Source: JBGSIC01 sp041751875 (GTDB lineage: Bacteria; Bdellovibrionota; FAC87; UBA2466; JACKAF01). Taken from it: a stretch of 39,054 bases of DNA. Below are positions 32,111-39,054 of the stretch, piece by piece (the stretch's first letter is position 1; the number at the start of each line of letters is the position of its first letter). The notes beneath the pieces were generated by a model. It made no database searches and was not told the origin of the DNA. It saw only the letters and a program-made list of their open reading frames with translations. A program made the translations under genes and the position numbers. The stretch is taken from assembly GCA_041751875.1 (NCBI GenBank), contig JBGSIC010000031.1, positions 1 through 39,054 on the forward strand. Reading direction: 5' to 3'.

Positions 32111-33367
32111 ATGCCGACAACTGAAAAAAGCACAAGTCAAACCCACGGGTTGGCGGGAAAGATACTCTTTCTTCGTCTCTTTCGCTTGGGGCGTATTCCC
32201 TCGGCGCTTAATAGCGCCCAGATTCTTAGTGAAAAGGGTTTTCCCGTTGTTGCCCTTGAATACGGCAATCTCTTTGAAGAAGAGGAAGAATGCGTGGAAG
32301 GGTTTCCTCGTTTGCGATGGGAAAGCCCGTGGGCAATGTGGGTACTTCGCCCCTTTCGCCCTTTAGCGATCTTTATCGGCGTTTTGATTCGCCTCTGCTC
32401 TAAAATTAACGACGAGGGAAAACCTCAGATTGTGATTGCTCATGGTCTTCAGGAACAGGCGCTCGCGTGGTTACTTAAGTTTTTCTTGCGTGTCCCTTAC
32501 GCCGTCCATGTGCATGAAGCCTTTCACCGTCGGGATCTCAGTCTCGGCAACTGGGGTTTTCTCTTAGTCGAAGGGGCAGCTTTGCGTGGAGCGGATTTTG
32601 TGATCTTCCCGCAGGCGGATCGCGCTCGCTTGTACCGCGCGCGATATGGATTGAATAACCCCGAATTTATTGCTTACAACTGCCCTCGTAAGCGAAAACG
32701 TACGGCTGCCGTTGAACTGAGAGAATCTTTGAGCCTGCCACCTGAAGCTCGTGTTCTTCTTTACGTGGGCGGTATCGGCGACAACAACGCGCTGCCAGAA
32801 GCCGTGGAGGCCCTCGCGCACAGCCCCGAAACACATTTGCTTTTAGTGGGCTGGGAAAACAAAGGCGAGCGGGAGCGCTTGCAGTCTGTCGCCATTCGCA
32901 ATGGCGTTTCAGGGCAACTACACTGGCAAGGCGTGGTCGATGAAGCTCGCAAGTGGGAGCTACTAGCTAGTGCGGATGCGAGCTACTGTATCTATGAACC
33001 TGTAAATATTCGTTTGCGCTACCTTGCGACCGCCTCAAACAAATTTATGGAATCGGCCGCGGCAGGGCTTCCCGTTCTGTGCACTCAAAATGAAGATTTC
33101 CGGTCCCTTGTCGAAGACAAGGACATCGGAGTTTGCGTAAGAAGCACCTCCGCGAAGAGCATCGCCGAAGGGTACCACCAACTTTGGCAGGATTCTCTGC
33201 GCCTAGCCCGGTGGGGAAAAAACGCCCGCAAACTCCATGAAACGCAATGGCACTATGAAAAACAATTTGAACCCGTGTTGCGGTACTACGAGTCTCGCTT
33301 TTCAAAAAAACAGGGAGATGTGATTCCACCGTTACTCCGCTTTTCGGAGAATCCATTAAGCGCATGA
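32111..33367 (+). CDS. Glycosyltransferase, GT-B type, paralogue A
   Basis: 418 residues from ATG 32111, 16 bp after the previous stop. The N-terminus has a Rossmann-like ILFLRLFRLGRIPSALNSAQILSEKGFPVVALEYGN pattern. VIAHGLQEQALAWLLKFFLRVPYAVHVHE marks the acceptor domain. LLYVGGIGDNN and CIYEPVNIRLRYLATASNKFMESAAAGLPVL mark the donor domain with its K-x-x-E helix. It is clearly similar to the protein encoded at 34721-35827 over most of its length. The stop overlaps the next ATG as ATGA. The likely role is adding a sugar to a surface glycan. Confidence 0.85.
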   Translation: MPTTEKSTSQTHGLAGKILFLRLFRLGRIPSALNSAQILSEKGFPVVALEYGNLFEEEEECVEGFPRLRWESPWAMWVLRPFRPLAIFIGVLIRLCSKINDEGKPQIVIAHGLQEQALAWLLKFFLRVPYAVHVHEAFHRRDLSLGNWGFLLVEGAALRGADFVIFPQADRARLYRARYGLNNPEFIAYNCPRKRKRTAAVELRESLSLPPEARVLLYVGGIGDNNALPEAVEALAHSPETHLLLVGWENKGERERLQSVAIRNGVSGQLHWQGVVDEARKWELLASADASYCIYEPVNIRLRYLATASNKFMESAAAGLPVLCTQNEDFRSLVEDKDIGVCVRSTSAKSIAEGYHQLWQDSLRLARWGKNARKLHETQWHYEKQFEPVLRYYESRFSKKQGDVIPPLLRFSENPLSA

Positions 33368-34587
33368 AAAAGCTCAACACACTTTTAACTGTAATGGGTC
33401 TGATTGCAGGACTTTTGCTTCTTCCTCGCTGCGGGAGCGGCTTGTGTCCTTTTGGGGGATGCGAAGAGGAACCTGTACTAGTTGATCCGGTGCCTTTTTT
33501 TCAAGTGGTTAACGTAGATGGCGCCGTTAGAGCAATTTTGGAGAACCCTACGACCAACGATGTCTATATTGGAGGAGATTTCGTTAACGTTGACGGGGTT
33601 TCAGCAAATTTTTTCGCTAGACTCAACTCTGACGGAAGTCGCGATTCGGATTTCTCTGTGGGAGCGGGATTTAATGCCACGGTACATACGATTGCGCTTG
33701 CGATGGATAGTTCCGGTGACGTTTATGTGGGGGGAGATTTTTCGCTGTACGATGGGAATACGGCAAATTCCATTGTACGTCTCAACTCCGATGGTTCGAT
33801 GGATACTGGGTTTAATCGGACGGCAGGGCCTTTCAATAATTCCGTTTACTCGATTGTTATGCCCCAAGATGGAACCTTTGATGTCTACGCCGCCGGACGC
33901 TTTAATCTCCCAACCTCTCGCATCGTTCGGTTCAATTCTGATGGAGCGGTCGACACTCATTTCAACACGGGAACGGGCTTGAGCAATACGGGAATTTCGC
34001 TCGCTTGGCAGACTAACGGCGATATCTATGTGGGAGGAGAGTTCACCACGTTCGGGGGAATCGAGTCCAACCGTATCGTTCGGATAAACTCCAACGGAAC
34101 AAGAGACAACGGATTTGACATCTCAACGGGCGGCTTTGACAACTCAGTTGCCTCCATAACCCTGGCATCCGACGGAAGCGCTAACCTGTATGTTGGCGGA
34201 ACGTTCTCGATGTACAATGGGGCCCCTGCCAACCGCCTCGTGCGAATCCTACCTGGCGGAACGATGGATGGGGGATTTGACACCGGAACCGGCCCCAACG
34301 GAGATGTGGATGCGGTGGCCATCGCTCCCGGTCTCAACGATCTTCTGGCATCGGGAAATTTCTTTTCCTTTGACGGTCAAGCTCATGGGCGACTGATTCG
34401 TCTTAACAGTGATGGTTCCTATGATTCGACTTTCAACTTAGGCGCTGGCTTTGACAGCCGAGTCCTTTCGGTTCATGCCAGTGTCTCCGCGGAACGTAAA
34501 GTATTTGCGGGGGGCGCATTTTCCACTTTAGGTTCCACTGGTGCGCCTTTTCTTAATCGCCTCACTTCCGACGGACTTATCGATTAG
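33364..34587 (+). CDS. Delta-60 repeat seven-bladed beta-propeller, probable lipoprotein
   Basis: 407 residues. The signal segment MKKLNTLLTVMGLIAGLLLLPRCGS has Cys23, but PRC is a poor lipobox, so it may be lipidated or simply secreted. Seven delta-60 repeats follow (about 50-407), each with a [DN]-[VI]-Y-x-G-G-x-F strand and an N-S-D-G-S-x-D-x-x-F strand; the sixth (DLLASGNF) and seventh (KVFAGGAF) vary. A seven-bladed propeller on the cell surface or in the periplasm is the expected fold. It is translationally coupled to paralogue A by ATGA, which is odd for a non-enzymatic protein in a glycan operon. Confidence 0.85.
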   Translation: MKKLNTLLTVMGLIAGLLLLPRCGSGLCPFGGCEEEPVLVDPVPFFQVVNVDGAVRAILENPTTNDVYIGGDFVNVDGVSANFFARLNSDGSRDSDFSVGAGFNATVHTIALAMDSSGDVYVGGDFSLYDGNTANSIVRLNSDGSMDTGFNRTAGPFNNSVYSIVMPQDGTFDVYAAGRFNLPTSRIVRFNSDGAVDTHFNTGTGLSNTGISLAWQTNGDIYVGGEFTTFGGIESNRIVRINSNGTRDNGFDISTGGFDNSVASITLASDGSANLYVGGTFSMYNGAPANRLVRILPGGTMDGGFDTGTGPNGDVDAVAIAPGLNDLLASGNFFSFDGQAHGRLIRLNSDGSYDSTFNLGAGFDSRVLSVHASVSAERKVFAGGAFSTLGSTGAPFLNRLTSDGLID

Positions 34588-34595
34588 AGTAAAAG

Positions 34596-34680
34596 GGTGC
34601 CCATCTACTTCCCGGCCGCAAAGGTCGCGAGTGACACAATATCGTGCGCAACTTTCGCGGCCGGGAAGTAGATGGGCACC
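34596..34680. repeat. 85-bp palindrome with perfect 24-bp arms
   Basis: The left arm at 34596-34619 (starts GGTGCCCATC, ends GGCCGC) is repeated in exact inverse at 34657-34680 (starts GCGGCC, ends GATGGGCACC). The 37-bp middle pairs further in part (AAAG with CTTT, and near-complementary GC-rich stretches). No T-run follows, so a standard terminator is unlikely. It starts 8 bp after the propeller stop and ends 40 bp before the next gene. Confidence 0.85.
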
Positions 34681-34720
34681 GTACCATGCCTAATGAACAC
34701 AGAGCGTGTTTAGTAGGGGA

Positions 34721-35827
34721 ATGTCCCCATCGCCGAGCGCTACTCAAATTGTTGTGCTCCGCTACAACCGTCTCGAACACCTGCCTCCCGCGCTTTATCA
34801 AACACAGCTCTTAATTGAAAACGGCTACTCGCTTTCAGTCTTTGAGTACGGACCTAAAAACTTTCCCCATCGCAAAGCACCTTTCCTCTTTGGGACTGTC
34901 CTATGGCATCTCATTCGCCGCTTTAAGAAAGAAGGATGCCCTCGGCTCATCATCGCCCACGGCATCCACGAGCAAACCCTCGCTTTTTACTTATGGTTTT
35001 TTCTCCGCATCCCTTATGTCGTGGATGTTCACGAGGTCTACGCAAAAAGTGAGATGCGCGGTTTTCACCGTTTTCTTTTTGCGCATGAAAAAAAAGCGCT
35101 TGGGAAAGCGCGACTTCTGGTTTTTCCAGAGAGCAAACGAAGACGACTCTACGAAAAGCGCTACAACCTTACTCAACCTGCTTTGACAGTATTTAACTGC
35201 CCCCGCCTTCAACCAGAAAGGCGACGAAACACTCTTCGTCAAACGTGGGGCATCGATCCGCACCAATACGTTCTTCTTTATTTGGGAGGGGTGGGCCGTT
35301 TCAACGGCCTCGAACTTGCGATTCGAGCCCTGAAGGAAAAAGAACGTTTTGTTTTTGTGATCGCAGGATGGGCGGAGACCTCGTACCTAGCAGCCCTAAA
35401 AAATCTCGCGCGACAAGAAGGTGTTGCAGAGCGAACGCTTTTTTTGGGGGAAGTTAAAGACCGCTGGGAAGTGTTGCGGGCGTGTGATTTTGGCTATTGT
35501 GTTTATGAACCCATTCCTTTGCGATTACGGTTTGCCGCTACTGCTTCCAACAAGCTCATGGAATACTTTGCTGCCGGATTGCCAGTTTTGTGCAACGCCA
35601 AACCCGATTTCCGGCTCTGGGTAGAAAAAGAAAATACGGGGCAGTGCTTAAATGTGCTCGATAGCCGGCAGGTTTCTTGCGCATTAAGCTGGTGGGAACA
35701 AAACCCCCGCGAAGTCGCCCGCCAAAGCGCCAACGCCAGAGCGCTTCATAGGACGGAGCTCCACTACGAGAGGCAATGGCGGCCCCTCCGAGAGAGTATT
35801 AAATCCCTCGTACTCTCGGCTACTTAG
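34721..35827 (+). CDS. Glycosyltransferase, GT-B type, paralogue B
   Basis: 368 residues from ATG 34721. Motifs match paralogue A one for one: VVLRYNRLEHLPPALYQTQLLIENGYSLSVFEYG at the N-terminus, IIAHGIHEQTLAFYLWFFLRIPYVVDVHE, LLYLGGVGRFN, and CVYEPIPLRLRFAATASNKLMEYFAAGLPVL. The two genes are therefore duplicates that have diverged and flank the propeller gene. GGGG lies only 1-2 bases before the ATG, closer than an ideal ribosome site; GTG at 34706 is an alternative. The gene ends 59 bp before ribD, with no strong terminator between. Confidence 0.85.
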   Translation: MSPSPSATQIVVLRYNRLEHLPPALYQTQLLIENGYSLSVFEYGPKNFPHRKAPFLFGTVLWHLIRRFKKEGCPRLIIAHGIHEQTLAFYLWFFLRIPYVVDVHEVYAKSEMRGFHRFLFAHEKKALGKARLLVFPESKRRRLYEKRYNLTQPALTVFNCPRLQPERRRNTLRQTWGIDPHQYVLLYLGGVGRFNGLELAIRALKEKERFVFVIAGWAETSYLAALKNLARQEGVAERTLFLGEVKDRWEVLRACDFGYCVYEPIPLRLRFAATASNKLMEYFAAGLPVLCNAKPDFRLWVEKENTGQCLNVLDSRQVSCALSWWEQNPREVARQSANARALHRTELHYERQWRPLRESIKSLVLSAT

Positions 35828-35886
35828 AAACGCCTTGCACCCTGATTAGAGCTTTTCCCCGATATCTGTTAAATCCAAGCTCACGT

Positions 35887-36942
35887 ATGGAAGATTTCCT
35901 CAAACAAGCCCTCCGCCTAGCCCAAATTCGCCGGGGATTTTGTGCCCCGAATCCCAGTGTGGGGGCGGTTATTGTAAAAAACGGGGAAGTGCTTTCCGAA
36001 GGATTTCATTTTCAGGCGGGTGCCCCCCACGCGGAAGCCGAAGCGTTGCGTTCCCTAGACGAGCGCGCGCAAGGCGCCACGGCCGTTGTCACACTTGAGC
36101 CCTGCTCGCACTTCGGGAGAACTCCACCGTGTGCGGAACTTCTCGTGCAGAGAGGTATTCGCGAAGTGATTTTTGGTTTTAGCGATCCCAATCCCTTGGT
36201 GGCCGGCAAAGGCGTAGCCGCTCTTAAAGCGGCGGGCGTGAGTGTCACCCATCTCCCTTCGGAAGAAGTGGATGCTTTTTACGAAAGCTACGCGCACTGG
36301 GTACAAACAGGCCGTCCGTTTGTCACATTGAAGTTGGCCTTAAGTCTGGATGGAAAAATTGCGGGCCCGGGCGGACAACGAGAAAAGATTTCCGGCGAAG
36401 AACTCGATCTCTTTACGCACAAGGCGCGCAAAGAATCTGATGCGCTACTCACAACAGTAAAAACGCTCAATCAGGATAATCCCCAACTTAACGTTCGGCT
36501 TAGTCAAGAAACCCTATCCAAGCCGGTTTACGTTCTCGATAGCGAATTGCGGTTAAGAGAGAACCTGCAAATACAAAGCACCGCTGAAAAACTTATCGTG
36601 TTTTGTTCCGAAAAAGCGTCTGCGGAAAAGCGCGCCTTTTGGGAAGCAAGGGGTGTGGAAGTCCGCGCCGTGAAAACCCAGACCCAGGGATTGGATCTGG
36701 AAGAGGTTCTCCTCAGTATTGGACGAGACGGTAAGCATGATTTATTCGTGGAAGCCGGTGGCCGCTGTTTCCAAAGCTTCTGGGAAGCAAATTTGGTGGG
36801 TAAAGCCTATCTCTATATAGGTCCCCGATGGCTAGGGCAAAAGGCGTGGCCCGCATTCTCTGAACTTCCCAAGTCCTTACAGAACGCTCGCTTTAGTTGG
36901 AAAGGTGTGGGCGGTGACGCGCTCGCTGAGGTACGACCTTAA
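35887..36942 (+). CDS. ribD: Riboflavin biosynthesis deaminase/reductase RibD
   Basis: 351 residues. The N-terminal deaminase domain (about 1-145) has the zinc site: PHAEAEAL (catalytic Glu) and EPCSHFGRTPPC. The C-terminal reductase domain (about 145-351) starts RPFVTLKLALSLDGKIA. The enzyme removes the amino group from diaminohydroxyphosphoribosylaminopyrimidine and reduces the ribose. The reductase loop HKARKESDALLTTVKTLNQDNPQLNVR differs somewhat from the common RxxxDAIxxGxxT form. It is the first gene of the rib operon, with its TAA overlapping the ribE ATG by one base. No FMN riboswitch precedes it; only 59 bp separate it from the previous gene. Confidence 0.96.
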   Translation: MEDFLKQALRLAQIRRGFCAPNPSVGAVIVKNGEVLSEGFHFQAGAPHAEAEALRSLDERAQGATAVVTLEPCSHFGRTPPCAELLVQRGIREVIFGFSDPNPLVAGKGVAALKAAGVSVTHLPSEEVDAFYESYAHWVQTGRPFVTLKLALSLDGKIAGPGGQREKISGEELDLFTHKARKESDALLTTVKTLNQDNPQLNVRLSQETLSKPVYVLDSELRLRENLQIQSTAEKLIVFCSEKASAEKRAFWEARGVEVRAVKTQTQGLDLEEVLLSIGRDGKHDLFVEAGGRCFQSFWEANLVGKAYLYIGPRWLGQKAWPAFSELPKSLQNARFSWKGVGGDALAEVRP

Positions 36943-37568
36943 TGTTTTCAGGCATCGTGGATCATTGCGGCCAGGTGAAATCGATTCGCAAGCAAGGAGC
37001 AGGGCACGCGCTTGAGATCAAAACCGAGTTTGAAGAGTTTTCCCGCGGAGAAAGTATCGCGGTGAATGGAGTCTGTCTGACGCTGGTCAGTTCCGATGGG
37101 CCTTCTTTTTTGTGTGAGGTTTCCTCGGAAACCGCCGAGCTCACCACAACGACTCAGCTTAAAGTCGGTGACCGGGTGAACCTGGAACGTTCGTTGCGGA
37201 TGGGGGATCGCAACGGCGGCCACTACGTTTTGGGGCATGTGGATGGCATGGCATCTGTCCGGGCGGTGGAACCCGAAGGCGAATATCTCAAACTGGTTTT
37301 CGACAACGTTTCTCCCGCCCACCAAAATTATCTCTTTCTAAAAGGGAGCATCGCTCTTAATGGGGTCAGTCTGACGGTAAATAGCGTTGAAAAGGGGAGT
37401 TTTAGCGTGCTCCTGGTTCCTCACACGCTGGAACGAACCAACTTAGGAGAGATTACTGTGGCTTCTCGGGTAAATGTTGAATATGACTGGATGACTAAGG
37501 CAATCGCTACCCAAGTTCAACAAACCTTAGCGCTTTGGAAAGATCAGGGAAAAACCAATGACTTCTAA
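36942..37568 (+). CDS. ribE: Riboflavin synthase alpha subunit (RibE)
   Basis: 208 residues in two similar lumazine-binding barrels. The N-terminal half starts MFSGIVDHCGQV with SIAVNGVCLTLV; the C-terminal half starts GHVDGMASV with SIALNGVSLTVN. The enzyme dismutates two 6,7-dimethyl-8-ribityllumazine molecules into riboflavin and the pyrimidine precursor. The length is typical. The ATG shares a base with the ribD stop, and the end overlaps ribBA by 11 bp. Confidence 0.97.
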   Translation: MFSGIVDHCGQVKSIRKQGAGHALEIKTEFEEFSRGESIAVNGVCLTLVSSDGPSFLCEVSSETAELTTTTQLKVGDRVNLERSLRMGDRNGGHYVLGHVDGMASVRAVEPEGEYLKLVFDNVSPAHQNYLFLKGSIALNGVSLTVNSVEKGSFSVLLVPHTLERTNLGEITVASRVNVEYDWMTKAIATQVQQTLALWKDQGKTNDF

Positions 37569-38787
37569 ACCCACCATGGCCACCATTCCCGCCGCGCTGG
37601 AAGACCTACGTCAGGGAAAGATGATCATTTTGGTGGATGATGAAGATCGCGAAAATGAGGGCGACCTTGTTCTGGCGGCTCAATTTGCGACCCCAGAGAA
37701 CATCAATTTCATGGCCAGACATGCTCGCGGTCTTATCTGCCTAGCACTTGAGAAAGCCGATACGGATCGTCTTCAAATCCCGATGATGACTCGGCAAAAC
37801 ACCTCGCGCTTTGAAACCGCTTTTACCGTTTCCATTGAAGCGGCTGAAGGCGTGACCACCGGCATTTCGGCCGCTGACCGAGCACATACCATTCAGGTCG
37901 CGATTTCTCCAGAAAGTGGACCGCTCGATGTGGTGACCCCTGGCCACGTTTTCCCTCTCCGTGCGCGCGACGGCGGGGTTCTTGTGCGTGCAGGGCAAAC
38001 CGAAGGGAGCGTGGACTTAGCGAAACTTGCGAAGCTTCGCCCGGCCGCTGTCATCTGCGAAATCATGAATGACGACGGAACAATGGCGCGACTGACGGAT
38101 CTTGTTCCTTACGCGCAAACGCATGGCTTTAAGATTGTTTCCGTCAAAGATCTCATTGCGTACCGGATGGCCAATGAGAGCCTAGTGGAAGAAGTCGCTA
38201 GCGCACGCTTACCCCTTGAACCCTTCGGTGAGTTTCAGGTGAAGGTGTTTGAAAGCAAAATTGATAAAACCCAACATGTCGCGGTGGTTAAAGGGGAAAT
38301 TTTCCCCGACAAAGCCTGCTTGGTCCGAGCGCATTCTGAGTGCCTTACTGGCGACACCTTCGGTTCCTTGCGGTGCGATTGCGGGCCTCAGTTGCAAGCG
38401 TCCCTAAAACACTTGGGCGAATCGGGGGGCGTGCTTTTGTACATGCGCCAAGAAGGACGCGGTATCGGGCTTGCTAACAAGATTCGGGCGTATGCCCTTC
38501 AAGACGACAAAGGAATGGATACCGTAGAAGCTAATCACCATCTCGGCTTTAAATCCGATCACCGGGACTACGGCATTGGTGCCCAGATCCTGCGCTCGTT
38601 AGGTGTGCGTCAGATGCGCTTACTCACAAATAACCCCAAAAAGATTTATGGCATCGAAGGATACGGATTAGAAATCGTGGAACGCATTCCGATTGAGACA
38701 GTTCCTAATAAAGAGAATCAAAACTATCTTAGAACGAAACGCGAAAAACTGGGTCACTTGCTGACTTTCAAAAATGAAATTCATTGA
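37558..38787 (+). CDS. ribBA: Bifunctional DHBP synthase / GTP cyclohydrolase II (RibBA)
   Basis: 409 residues. Residues about 1-205 are 3,4-dihydroxy-2-butanone-4-phosphate synthase: DDEDRENEGDLVLAA binds substrate and metal, with TGISAADRAHTI and TPGHVFPLRA. Residues about 210-409 are GTP cyclohydrolase II: the zinc Cys set CLTGDTFGSLRCDC and RQEGRGIGL. It therefore feeds both branches of riboflavin synthesis, from ribulose-5-phosphate and GTP. ATG 37558 has AGGGA 7-8 bases upstream; an ATG at 37576 has none. The frame overlaps ribE by 11 bp and ribH by 14 bp. Confidence 0.97.
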   Translation: MTSKPTMATIPAALEDLRQGKMIILVDDEDRENEGDLVLAAQFATPENINFMARHARGLICLALEKADTDRLQIPMMTRQNTSRFETAFTVSIEAAEGVTTGISAADRAHTIQVAISPESGPLDVVTPGHVFPLRARDGGVLVRAGQTEGSVDLAKLAKLRPAAVICEIMNDDGTMARLTDLVPYAQTHGFKIVSVKDLIAYRMANESLVEEVASARLPLEPFGEFQVKVFESKIDKTQHVAVVKGEIFPDKACLVRAHSECLTGDTFGSLRCDCGPQLQASLKHLGESGGVLLYMRQEGRGIGLANKIRAYALQDDKGMDTVEANHHLGFKSDHRDYGIGAQILRSLGVRQMRLLTNNPKKIYGIEGYGLEIVERIPIETVPNKENQNYLRTKREKLGHLLTFKNEIH

Positions 38788-39054
38788 TGAACAAAATAGC
38801 CGCGTAACTTTTCCCGTTGCGATTGTGGTTAGTCGCTTTAACCAAGAGGTCACGGGAAAGCTTCTTCAGGGCGCGCTCGACCGTCTAAAAGAGCGGGATT
38901 TTTCTCCAGATCAAGTCCAAGTGGTTTGGGTTCCTGGGGCGGTGGAAATTCCTTTGGTTGCGCAGAAACTAGCCGAAAAAAAACAGGCTAAGGCGATCAT
39001 TTGTTTGGGAGCCGTGATTCGCGGCGAAACCACTCACTATGATTACGTCTGCAA
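38774..39054 (+). CDS. ribH: Lumazine synthase RibH, N-terminal part (cut by window end)
   Basis: 93 codons are visible and the frame is open at the edge. SRFNQEVTGKLLQGALDRL, VVWVPGAVEIPLVAQ and CLGAVIRGETTHYDYVC are the substrate-binding and catalytic segments; the His of HYDYV is the general acid. The enzyme joins the pyrimidine and the butanone phosphate into 6,7-dimethyl-8-ribityllumazine. ATG 38774 lies inside the end of ribBA (14-bp overlap), which fits translational coupling. Confidence 0.96.
   Translation, partial: MKFIDEQNSRVTFPVAIVVSRFNQEVTGKLLQGALDRLKERDFSPDQVQVVWVPGAVEIPLVAQKLAEKKQAKAIICLGAVIRGETTHYDYVC

Noticed and set aside
34596..34680. Ordinary rho-independent terminator
   Set aside because: The arms are long and perfect, but no T-run follows on either strand.
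35828..35886. FMN riboswitch before ribD
   Set aside because: Only 59 bp lie between the genes, too little for the conserved RFN element, and its motifs are absent.

Overview
The window reads as an about 39 kb piece of chromosome from a flagellated Gram-negative bacterium. It has outer-membrane beta-barrels ending in aromatic residues, many lipoproteins, a peptidoglycan transglycosylase and a flagellar late-gene block with FlgM. The order flgM-flgN-flgK-flgL-csrA-fliW, the many large secreted lipoproteins, a secreted subtilase and a delta-60 propeller protein together suggest a Bdellovibrionota or delta-proteobacterial type lineage. That placement is inference; no rRNA or other taxonomic marker is present.

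Layout. (1) 2-4072, plus strand: end of flgM, then flgN, flgK, flgL, csrA, fliW. This is the hook-filament junction plus the CsrA/FliW regulatory pair. (2) 4076-5821, minus: a large lipoprotein with Ig-like repeats. (3) 11366-6060, minus: an envelope operon with a Wzc/GumC-type BY-kinase, an ABC-2 exporter (ATPase and permease), an outer-membrane barrel and a lytic transglycosylase; a strong terminator-like hairpin follows the kinase gene. (4) 12730-11636, minus: a secreted protein with seven 10-residue Gly/Cys repeats. (5) 13025-15760, plus: an acyl-CoA synthetase-like enzyme and a membrane-anchored coiled-coil protein, followed by a convergent small lipoprotein that appears leaderless. (6) 16249-18083: an AT-rich non-coding tract, a tyrosine recombinase and an 81-bp palindromic dispersed-repeat-like element. 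(7) 27611-18086, minus: the most unusual block. It has a subtilisin-family lipoprotein, two giant cysteine-rich modular lipoproteins joined to it by 4-bp stop/start overlaps, and an outer-membrane protein. A palindromic operator candidate lies upstream. (8) 27985-28057: tRNA-Met(CAT), with an imperfect second copy of its 3' end about 157 bp downstream. (9) 28318-29649: two small secreted proteins. (10) 30878-29646 (minus) and 30952-35827 (plus): four glycosyltransferases and a seven-bladed delta-60 propeller protein, with an 85-bp perfect-armed palindrome between two of them. (11) 35887-39054: riboflavin operon ribD-ribE-ribBA-ribH, cut by the window end.

How the parts fit. The rib genes form one overlapping transcript that makes riboflavin from GTP and ribulose-5-phosphate. 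CsrA and FliW form the known translational switch that ties flagellin production to assembly, and fliW itself carries a CsrA-like hairpin at its ribosome site. The minus-strand envelope operon and the glycosyltransferase block may make and export a surface glycan. The protease/cysteine-rich cassette is the best candidate for an undescribed cell-surface system: a lipid-anchored protease encoded with two disulfide-rich, probably surface-exposed proteins that may be its substrates or scaffold.
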